From: Spirochaetota bacterium
GTDB lineage: Bacteria > Spirochaetota > Spirochaetia > B11-G9
Direction: 5' to 3'
DNA: 14,094 nt
Assembly: GCA_003641695.1 (NCBI GenBank)
Contig: QNBL01000030.1
Location: 1-14,094 of the forward strand
Shown: in pieces, positions 1 through 7,104 of the stretch
Layout of the letters: each line of letters opens with the position of its first letter
Numbering within the stretch: position 1 is the stretch's first letter
Position numbers and translations under genes: made by a program
Notes under the pieces: model-generated
Told to the model about the DNA's origin: nothing
Databases searched by the model: none
What the model saw: only the letters and a program-made list of their open reading frames with translations

Positions 1-1898
1 CATCTGAAAAGGGGTGGACTCTGGTTGAAGAAAAGCTCCCTCAAATCCTGAAAACAGAAGAAATAAATGATGCTGTAAACAGACTGTCCGCTCTTGGCAG
101 CAAGCAGCTGCAGGTGCTTGCTCTTGTTTCAAAGGTTGAAAAAGCTGATGACCCGGGCAGTATTGAAAGTAACAGAGAGATCCTTTTAGGGCTGAAGAAA
201 GAGATTGAAACAATCCGTCTGGATACCGAAAAACGTAAGGAAAAGCTTGCCGGTATAGCTGCAGCGGGAATTGAGGTGGCAGATTCTGCCGCTGTTATGG
301 ATACTGTTCTGGACAGGGAGAAAAAAGCGGTCGACGTAATACTGAATTTCAAGGTTGCTTTTGCAGAAAAAATTATCCGGCTTCAGGTTGATAAAGGGGA
401 AGCACTGGTAACCCGTTACAAGAGTGAAACAGAGAAAGCCGCTCTGATGGTTGAGGGAAGCAAAGAGACCATGGATGGGATAGAGTATCTGGTAAAGAAG
501 CCTGATGTGGCAGCTGCCGTAGTAAACGAAACCAAAACCGCTTTGAAAAAAGTGGAATCGGATTTAGATGCTTTGACTTCGATTATCGCCGGGTATGACA
601 GAGAGGTCAGGGAATCTGAAAAACTCATTTTGCAGAGAAACAGGATTAAAAGCCTCAAGGCGGTTATTGATGCAGTTTACAAGGAGATGAACAGTACTCT
701 TGTAAAGGCAAAGGATCTTAATGATAAAGCGGATGATCTGTACAATCTCGGGTATCTGCGTCTTGATGAAACCTATGCCCGGTACGACAGGGGAGACTAT
801 GATGCCGCCAGGAGTAAGTATTCCGAGGCAGAGACCGCATTATTGAAGTCTCTTGAGTATCGGGAGGACAAGAAGGTTCGAAACCTTCTTACAACCGAGA
901 TGCCTGCTTTGTATGCAGACATTATGACAGCTCTGAATAAAAAGATAATCAGGGAGGTCAGACAGTTAATAAATACCGGAAAAGACTACTACAATGTAGA
1001 GAAATTCCTCAAGGCTGAGCAGACCTTTCAGCAGGCAAAAGAACGGTACAAAGTTACCCATGAGGAACTCAATCCGGAGATAGAGGACTGGCTTGTCAAG
1101 GTTAAAAAAGCATTGGAAGCAACGAGCGGCAGGGTACTGCTTTCCACAGATCCTCTTTATCCGGAAATGATTCAGGTCCTGAACATTGCGGAAGAGGATT
1201 TTAACAACGGGAAAAAACTTGTAAGCGAAGGGAGCAACGATGAAGCAGCCCGTTTCTTTGAGGATGCGGTAAAGAATATAGAGTACGTAAAGGAAACCTT
1301 CCCCAGAAACTACAAAGCCAGCGTTCTTTACCTGAGAATTCTTGAATTTACCGAAAAGGATACCTTCGATACGTATTTTGCTTCCATGTTTGAAGCTGCT
1401 GTAGCGAAGATAAAAACCGATCCGAAGTCGGCGGATGATGACCTTCTGGCGCTGTCTGTAGTGAACCCTGATTATCCCGGGATAAAGGCGGTATTGTACA
1501 GATCCGGAATTGCCGCAGGAAGGCTCTCTCCGCCTCCTGCAAAGGTCGATATTGCAAAAGCGAGAGATCTGTATTACAAAGCAAAGAGGATTGCAGATGC
1601 TGACAACAGGGCTCAGTTTCCGATTGCTATTGCCTATCTTGAGGAATCAATAAAGATTGACAGCAATTTCAATCAGGCCGCAGTCCTTCTTGATCAGCTG
1701 CGGACAAGTACTGGCGGGGCAGGTGTTTCCGTTATGTCGGAATCTGATCAGCAGAAGCTCAGATTTGCAGAAAATCTGTATGTTGAAGGAAAGTATCTTG
1801 AAGCCGGTATTATTTTAAATCAGTTGTGGAATAATCCGGAAAACAGGAAGAGCTCCAAGCTGAACGATCTTAAAAAGAAGGTAGATGCAAGACTTTGA
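1..1898 (+). CDS. Coiled-coil / TPR-repeat protein, 5' end outside window
   Basis: The frame is open from position 3 to the TGA at 1896-1898 (631 residues visible), so the true start lies upstream of the window; the in-frame GTG at 114 has no reason to be the start. The first ~240 visible residues are charged and helical, rich in Lys/Glu, and look like coiled coil. From about residue 243 there are TPR-like helix pairs: one around 243-290 (Asp-Asp-Leu-Tyr-Asn-Leu-Gly-Tyr, then Gly-Asp-Tyr-Asp-Ala-Ala), one around 328-352, and two near the C-terminus (about 541-568 and 589-614, the latter with Gly-Lys-Tyr-Leu-Glu-Ala). No catalytic motif is visible. TPR proteins are scaffolds, so a protein-binding role is inferred. 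The stop overlaps the start of the downstream receptor phosphatase, which suggests co-translation and perhaps a shared pathway. Export cannot be judged because the N-terminus is missing. The specific family is not recognised. Confidence 0.85.
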   Translation, partial: SEKGWTLVEEKLPQILKTEEINDAVNRLSALGSKQLQVLALVSKVEKADDPGSIESNREILLGLKKEIETIRLDTEKRKEKLAGIAAAGIEVADSAAVMDTVLDREKKAVDVILNFKVAFAEKIIRLQVDKGEALVTRYKSETEKAALMVEGSKETMDGIEYLVKKPDVAAAVVNETKTALKKVESDLDALTSIIAGYDREVRESEKLILQRNRIKSLKAVIDAVYKEMNSTLVKAKDLNDKADDLYNLGYLRLDETYARYDRGDYDAARSKYSEAETALLKSLEYREDKKVRNLLTTEMPALYADIMTALNKKIIREVRQLINTGKDYYNVEKFLKAEQTFQQAKERYKVTHEELNPEIEDWLVKVKKALEATSGRVLLSTDPLYPEMIQVLNIAEEDFNNGKKLVSEGSNDEAARFFEDAVKNIEYVKETFPRNYKASVLYLRILEFTEKDTFDTYFASMFEAAVAKIKTDPKSADDDLLALSVVNPDYPGIKAVLYRSGIAAGRLSPPPAKVDIAKARDLYYKAKRIADADNRAQFPIAIAYLEESIKIDSNFNQAAVLLDQLRTSTGGAGVSVMSESDQQKLRFAENLYVEGKYLEAGIILNQLWNNPENRKSSKLNDLKKKVDARL

Positions 1899-4800
1899 TA
1901 GATAAAAAGCGGATTATGGCATACACAGTACTCCTCTTTGTTATTCTTACAGGGGCATTATCCGCTCAGGACTTCTACTGGGAAAATCCGGTGGACATAA
2001 CATTGGAAAACGGGTGGTTTCCGGTAACTGTCTCCAACAGCAAAGAGGGGGCGGTATTCTGGCAGGAATATACTGATGTAACGGAAGACACCGCTGAAGT
2101 ATGGTTTGTCATCGTTTATACGGATGACGGGATTTCTTTTACCCCGGCCCGGAGGGTTATCGGTCCCTTTAAAGTTACCGGAGATAAAATCCCGATGATC
2201 TCTGCAGTGATGAACAGGTCCGGAGATATATATGCAGCTGTATCAACCTCCGGGAAGGGAATCTCCGTTTACCAGTCAACTGATAAGGGTAACTCATTTA
2301 CTGTAGCAGGAAGCACCGGCGGGGGAGGCAGCAATGTCCCTACTGTTGCTCCTAAACTGTTTATTACAGAAAGAGACCGTTTCATTCTTTTCGCAACCCA
2401 GCCTCTTGCCGGAACTTCTACTTCAGTCACCAGCGATGTTCTTGGTATAACCTACTCGACCTCCTTTTCCGGGAGAAGCTGGAGTGCCTTCAAGCCCCTG
2501 GTGGTTTCACAGGGGCTTTCCAATATCTACCTTCCTCATGCCGTTTCATCGGGGAACAGGGAGTATGTGGTATTTCAGGCATCCCCCACCGAAAGCAGAT
2601 TCTATCAGCTCTATGTTACCGAAAGCAGCGATGGAGGAAATACCTGGAGTTCCCCTGTCCGGGTTACAAACTTTAATGAGGAGGGACAGCCGGCGGATAA
2701 CTTTGATAACCAGCGGGCGTACCTCTCTGTACATAACGATTCGGTCTATATAACATGGGAGAGACACCTGGGCCTCGGATCGGCACAGCCGTATTTCGGA
2801 AGGCTTGATACAGCAGACAAAACGATAAAGGATATCTCCAAAATAGCCGGAACAAATATAAGCAGCAACCCGGTGAATAATCCTCAGATTTCCTTTGTTA
2901 ATGGTATTCCTGTTGCCCTCTGGTACAATAACATCGGTAGAATAGTAATGGCGGAAAAGAGAGGGGATATTTGGGTAAATATACCCTTGAAGGAACAGAG
3001 TACTGGCAGGATTAACTCCTTTGGAAGGATGCTGAACAGTAACAATGAGATTAATGTTGTATGGCAGACATCAAAAAACAGTAAATCAGATGTTGTTATG
3101 CTTTCTCCGGATACAACTGTCAATAGTCCTTTGGTTTATGCGAAAAATTTTAGGCCTGGAAGGGCAAACAAACAAGATCTTTTTGAAATTACCTGGAATC
3201 TTCCGCAGGATTCTTCCGGGATCTCAGCCTTCAGTTACAGTATTGACCGGAATCCAAAGGGAAGTGCGCTTTCAAGACCAATGGTAAAAAGACGTGATCC
3301 GAGAAAAGCTTCGGTGACTGTGAACGAAGACGGTACATGGTACTTCCATGTCCGGGCTTTGGACTATGCGGGAAACTGGTCAGAGCCATCTACTCTATCC
3401 TTTATCAGGGATACCACTCCCCCGGCTGCGGTAAAATTTATTCCTCCCGACACGGATGGAAACGGATTCCTGCCTTCAAATACCGGAGAGGTAAGCTGGA
3501 AGCCGCCTGAAGGGGAGAAAATTTCCGGATACAGTTACAGAGTTCAATATCTTTCTTCTTATGATTTTACCGGTGATATAACAGCCTTTAGAATTGGAGA
3601 ACCGCCGGATGTCCCAACGACAAAAACTCCCTCCTACCGGTTTACCAACAAAGATAACGGTTTATGGGCGATCAGTGTCAGTACCTTTGATGCTGTGGGG
3701 AACAAGAGCAGCAGTTCCGTTTTGTACTTCAGACTGAACAAGTACATTCCGGTTACGTACATTACACAGGTAAAGGCTTTCCAGGATGATCTTGGAAATA
3801 TCAGTATAGATCTCTATGGGCGCGGCTTCCGTGTAGGAGGAGTAATAACCTCTATAATACTGGACAAAGACCGCAGAGCTCCCTATGACTATGTCTACAA
3901 AACAGGTGAGAATCCCTTTGTTGTAAAAACCGACAGGATCATTACCGGCTTGAGTATTGATGATATGGAAGAGGGGACGTACTATGTCGGTTTGATTCAT
4001 CCGGCACGGGGTCTTTACTTCAACAAGACGGAACTTTCTTTTGAATCTACGGGTGCTGTCAAATTTGGTAATTTCAGTATTCTTGAAGAAAGAACCGGAA
4101 GCAGTGTTGTGCTGGAAAGACTGTTTACCCTCTCTGCCAATATGATTGCCGTTATAGTAATAATGCTTTTCCTGCTGGTTATGTTTGCAGGAGCTTCCCT
4201 CAGGATTGTTGCACTGGTAAAAGAGGGAAATAAGCTGAACGAAGAGGCTAAGGCTCTCATTTACAATACGGATCTTCCTTTTGAAAGGAGAAAAGAAAAG
4301 ATGAAAAGTTTGAAAAAACGGGGTATGGGAATACGGATCAAGTTTGCACTTTGGATTACCACTCTCGTTCTCATTATTGTTCTGATGGTTGCCTATCCCT
4401 TAAGCTTGTTTATGATAAAGACTCAGCAGAAAAATCTTACTGAGTCACTGAATCAGACAACAAAGGTTCTTATTTCCAGTATAAAAACCTCTGCAGCCAA
4501 GTATCTGCAGGAGAACAATACCCTTGAGCTCAAGCGCCTTCCTGCGCAGATCGAGTCAATGACAGCGGCTACCTTTCTTACCATTACCGGACCGGGAGTT
4601 GAAGACAAGGATGGCAGGATCAATGACTATATATGGGTGACCAACGACACAGGTATTGAAAATAAGGTTGATAAAAAAGATCCCGATGTATCTGCTGATC
4701 CTGCACTTCTTCCCGGGGGTGATAAATTTGCTGAGGGGAGGATATACATGAACGATCCGGTATCTGCCAGGATTAAGCCCCTCTCCGCGGAAATAGATAA

Positions 4801-6574
4801 AAAAGGAAGAGAAGAAGTCGGTAAACTAACTGAGGAGCTTACAAAACTCCAGGCTGAAGCGGCAAAAGCAACCCGTTTTGCGAGAACGGAGGCAGACATT
4901 GAAGCAATTAGAAGAATGCAGGATGAGATTCTCCTTCTGAGTACTACCATTGAAAAAAAGCTTTCAGAGATAAGTGATGTCTTTTCCAGTATTCCTTCTT
5001 TCGACCCTGAAAAGATCCTGACCGCGCCACCTGATTACACTTTTTATACCCCCATTGTCTATCAAAGTAAGGGTGATGACACTTCATACTTCAAAGGGGC
5101 TGTCCGTCTTGGAATTTCTTCCTCGGCAATTAAAGAGGAGATAACAAAATCCAGAGCTCTCTTAATGAAACGTACTATCTATATCGCACTCCTCGCAATT
5201 GGGCTGGGAATAGTTGGAGCACTTATTCTTGCCACTATAATTATTATTCCTCTTAATCACCTTCTGAAAAAGGTTAAGGAGATAAGCAGTACCGATGATC
5301 ATTTAAATCTGAAAGGATTCAAGGTCGAAGTCAAAACCAGGGACGAGATTCTGGATCTTGCTGAGGCTGTAACAAGTATGGCACATGGTCTTTATGTGGC
5401 GGCAGAAGCGCAGAAAGAGCTTACCGTAGGTAAGGAAATTCAAAAAAGGTTTATACCCCTTGAGGTGGGAAAAGACGGATCAAAACTTTCTACGGGAGCA
5501 AAATCAACACAGTATGCCGATTTCTTTGGTTATTACGAAGGAGCAAAAGGGGTTTCCGGGGACTATTTTGACTTTATTGAGATAGATCCGGACTACTTTG
5601 CTGTAATCAAGTGTGATATTGCAGGAAAGGGAGTTTCAGCTTCCCTTATTATGGTTGAGGTTGCTACGATATTCCACAACTATTTTAATGAGTGGAAAAA
5701 GGCTGAACAGAGACGAAAGGTTATATCCGTTCAGAAAAAGGTCACCTACAGGATTAAAAAACCTGATATTGCAGAGCTTGTCTACTCCATAAACAGCCTT
5801 GTTGAGGAGATGGGATTCAAGGGGCGTTTTGCCGCTCTAATTGTTGCACTTATTGAAACAAAAACAGGAAAGACATTCTTTTGTAACGCAGGGGATAACC
5901 AGGTTCATATGTACAGAAACAGTATAAGGAAAATGGAAACGATAACGCTCCCTGAAGCCCCTGCCTGCGGAGTGTTTCCCAATGATCTCGTTGAAATGCA
6001 GAGCGGATTTAAAAGTATTCCGTATCAACTGGACAAAGGAGACCTGCTTCTTCTCTTTACCGATGGTGTTGAAGAAGCCCAGAGATTTTTCCGGGACAGT
6101 AATTTTAACAAAATCAAGTGCGAAGAGCCGGGGCTTAAAGAGGGAGAACTTCATGATACCCATCCCCTGGGCAATGAAAACGAGGAACTGGGGATACCCC
6201 GGATCAAGGAGATTGTGAATGCTGTGCTTTCCGGAGGACAGTATAATCTGAACAAATATCATAATCCGGTAGCGGATGAGCTTCTTGCTTTTGATTTTTC
6301 AACCTGTGAGGGAAGGGTTGATGAAGCTGTTCTTGCAATGGTATCAGTGGAGAAAATATTCAGAATCTATCCTGATCCCGCTGCCGGGCCAATGGACCGG
6401 ATACAGGTAGATGTAAAAATCAACGATTTCCTGAAAGAACATTTTCTGCAGTACTCCCGGTACTTCAAGCATCCTCTAAAATCGGAAGAGGGGAGTCTCT
6501 ATATTACCTTTACCCATATGAAAGAGGATAGTCAGTATGATGACCTTACTGTTCTCGGAATAAAAAGGAAATAG
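1895..6574 (+). CDS. Multi-domain membrane sensor with SpoIIE/RsbU-type PP2C phosphatase output
   Basis: A 1559-residue receptor. Order: signal peptide (1-24, Lys-Lys-Arg n-region, Leu-Ser-Ala|Gln-Asp); a propeller-like region with Asp-box-type motifs near 77-82, 128-135, 187-196 and 244-251 (e.g. SSDGGNTW), as in sialidase/BNR repeats; two Fn3-like domains (about 414-505 and 507-613, with Asp-Tyr-Ala-Gly-Asn and Asp-Thr-Thr-Pro-Pro); an IPT-like beta domain (about 618-735); TM1 749-769; a basic linker; TM2 817-843; an extracytoplasmic Cache-like sensor (about 846-1090) holding a coiled coil; TM3 1094-1118; HAMP (about 1115-1175, Asp1150-Glu1151); and a PPM/SpoIIE phosphatase. Phosphatase motifs seen are GDYFDF (Asp1223), DIAGKG (Asp1241), FTDGVEEA (Asp1390) and DDLTVLGI (1549-1550), so metal ligands look intact. 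By family it should remove Ser/Thr phosphate from a cytoplasmic regulator; the target is unknown. TTG at 1895 is preferred because it supplies the basic n-region and a TTGA overlap with the upstream stop; ATG at 1916 is the alternative. Confidence 0.9.
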   Translation: MIDKKRIMAYTVLLFVILTGALSAQDFYWENPVDITLENGWFPVTVSNSKEGAVFWQEYTDVTEDTAEVWFVIVYTDDGISFTPARRVIGPFKVTGDKIPMISAVMNRSGDIYAAVSTSGKGISVYQSTDKGNSFTVAGSTGGGGSNVPTVAPKLFITERDRFILFATQPLAGTSTSVTSDVLGITYSTSFSGRSWSAFKPLVVSQGLSNIYLPHAVSSGNREYVVFQASPTESRFYQLYVTESSDGGNTWSSPVRVTNFNEEGQPADNFDNQRAYLSVHNDSVYITWERHLGLGSAQPYFGRLDTADKTIKDISKIAGTNISSNPVNNPQISFVNGIPVALWYNNIGRIVMAEKRGDIWVNIPLKEQSTGRINSFGRMLNSNNEINVVWQTSKNSKSDVVMLSPDTTVNSPLVYAKNFRPGRANKQDLFEITWNLPQDSSGISAFSYSIDRNPKGSALSRPMVKRRDPRKASVTVNEDGTWYFHVRALDYAGNWSEPSTLSFIRDTTPPAAVKFIPPDTDGNGFLPSNTGEVSWKPPEGEKISGYSYRVQYLSSYDFTGDITAFRIGEPPDVPTTKTPSYRFTNKDNGLWAISVSTFDAVGNKSSSSVLYFRLNKYIPVTYITQVKAFQDDLGNISIDLYGRGFRVGGVITSIILDKDRRAPYDYVYKTGENPFVVKTDRIITGLSIDDMEEGTYYVGLIHPARGLYFNKTELSFESTGAVKFGNFSILEERTGSSVVLERLFTLSANMIAVIVIMLFLLVMFAGASLRIVALVKEGNKLNEEAKALIYNTDLPFERRKEKMKSLKKRGMGIRIKFALWITTLVLIIVLMVAYPLSLFMIKTQQKNLTESLNQTTKVLISSIKTSAAKYLQENNTLELKRLPAQIESMTAATFLTITGPGVEDKDGRINDYIWVTNDTGIENKVDKKDPDVSADPALLPGGDKFAEGRIYMNDPVSARIKPLSAEIDKKGREEVGKLTEELTKLQAEAAKATRFARTEADIEAIRRMQDEILLLSTTIEKKLSEISDVFSSIPSFDPEKILTAPPDYTFYTPIVYQSKGDDTSYFKGAVRLGISSSAIKEEITKSRALLMKRTIYIALLAIGLGIVGALILATIIIIPLNHLLKKVKEISSTDDHLNLKGFKVEVKTRDEILDLAEAVTSMAHGLYVAAEAQKELTVGKEIQKRFIPLEVGKDGSKLSTGAKSTQYADFFGYYEGAKGVSGDYFDFIEIDPDYFAVIKCDIAGKGVSASLIMVEVATIFHNYFNEWKKAEQRRKVISVQKKVTYRIKKPDIAELVYSINSLVEEMGFKGRFAALIVALIETKTGKTFFCNAGDNQVHMYRNSIRKMETITLPEAPACGVFPNDLVEMQSGFKSIPYQLDKGDLLLLFTDGVEEAQRFFRDSNFNKIKCEEPGLKEGELHDTHPLGNENEELGIPRIKEIVNAVLSGGQYNLNKYHNPVADELLAFDFSTCEGRVDEAVLAMVSVEKIFRIYPDPAAGPMDRIQVDVKINDFLKEHFLQYSRYFKHPLKSEEGSLYITFTHMKEDSQYDDLTVLGIKRK

Positions 6575-6580
6575 GCGGCG

Positions 6581-6865
6581 ATGCCCTCATTCTACTGCGA
6601 AAACTGCGGAAAAGAGGTTCCTGCTGAGGTTCCCTCCTGTCCCTACTGCGGCAAGAGATTTTTCTCGGTTAAATGTCCTGTCTGTTCATACTCGGGGCCT
6701 GCTTCAGAGTTTATAGAGGGGTGCCCCTCCTGCGGATATCTTGGTCTGCCGAAAGAAACGGATACAGGGGGGAAAAAACATCCTCCCCGGTGGGTTTATC
6801 AGATATTGCTTGTTTTCATGCTGGCTGCCCTTGGTATTCTTGTAAGGATATATCTGAATCTTTAG
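6581..6865 (+). CDS. Double zinc-ribbon protein with C-terminal membrane helix
   Basis: A 94-residue protein with four CxxC knuckles (Cys6/9, Cys20/23, Cys32/35, Cys48/51) arranged as two consecutive zinc ribbons, each expected to bind one Zn. A basic, Pro-containing linker (Lys65 to Arg70) leads to one hydrophobic helix at about 71-88, ending five or six residues before the C-terminus, so the ribbons probably sit in the cytoplasm on a tail anchor. The start is 6 nt after the stop of the phosphatase gene, with AAGGAA about 10 nt and AGGCGG about 2 nt upstream; it is almost certainly translated from the same mRNA. Small zinc-ribbon membrane proteins are common and mostly uncharacterised. A role as an adaptor for the upstream receptor is only an inference from the operon. 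It is the last gene of the left plus-strand block and converges with the minus-strand block. Confidence 0.85.
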   Translation: MPSFYCENCGKEVPAEVPSCPYCGKRFFSVKCPVCSYSGPASEFIEGCPSCGYLGLPKETDTGGKKHPPRWVYQILLVFMLAALGILVRIYLNL

Positions 6866-6874
6866 TACATCATG

Positions 6875-7102
6875 CTATGTCTGTAATGGTGAAGCACCTC
6901 CTGGAACCGGCTGCTTGAAACAGGATCTTCCCTGAAGTAGAACAGGTGTGATGAGCTTTTGCCCCGGCAGCAGAATTTCCTGCAGACGGCCGGGGTTCGG
7001 GCAGTGAGCCCGAATGATCCCGGTTTCTGTTTTTGCTGTTACTATGAATCTGTTAGGACATGAAATAAAAAATCCTTCCTGATCATTGGAAAAGATTTTC
7101 AC
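6875..7102 (-). pseudogene. sfsA: N-terminal fragment of sfsA (DNA-binding / nuclease-like SfsA family), truncated
   Basis: A 75-codon frame starting at GTG (7100-7102), 2 nt after the stop of the acyl-CoA ligase gene. Residues 1 to about 50 match the SfsA N-terminal OB-fold-like domain: a Pro-Asn-Arg-Phe motif, then His-Cys-Pro-Asn-Pro-Gly-Arg-Leu and Leu-Leu-Pro-Gly, the hallmark stretch of the family. SfsA proteins are usually about 230 residues, so roughly two thirds are missing. After about residue 52 the reading frame no longer resembles SfsA. Another minus-strand frame over about 6870-6955 reads Tyr-Phe-Arg-Glu-Asp-Pro-Val-Ser-Ser-Ser-Arg, faintly like the next SfsA segment, which would fit a frameshift followed by a deletion. 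The plus-strand zinc-ribbon gene begins only 10 nt beyond the fragment's end, leaving no room for the rest. There is no convincing Shine-Dalgarno. Most likely a non-functional remnant; a short expressed domain cannot be excluded. Confidence 0.7.
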
Positions 7103-7104
7103 TG

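Noticed and set aside
114..116. GTG as start of the first gene
   Set aside because: The frame is open through position 3 with coding-like helical sequence, and no ribosome-binding site precedes the GTG; the gene is simply cut by the window edge.
2587..2628. 11-base direct repeat ACCGAAAGCAG, about 30 bases apart
   Set aside because: It is a short coding coincidence (Thr-Glu-Ser twice) in the propeller region, not a repeat array.
5837..6262. Minus-strand open frame (141 codons) within the phosphatase domain
   Set aside because: It overlaps conserved phosphatase motifs on the other strand and shows no recognisable family or start signals.
6673..6918. Plus-strand 81-codon frame overlapping the zinc-ribbon gene
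   Set aside because: The overlapping frame with four CxxC knuckles and a membrane helix is clearly the coding one.
6962..7014. Two adjacent hairpins (CCCCGGC/GCCGGGG arms, and TTCGGGC/GCCCGAA around a 5-nt loop)
   Set aside because: They fall exactly on the conserved Pro-Asn-Pro-Gly-Arg and Leu-Pro-Gly codons of the sfsA fragment and have no following T-run on either strand, so they are better explained by codon content than as terminators.
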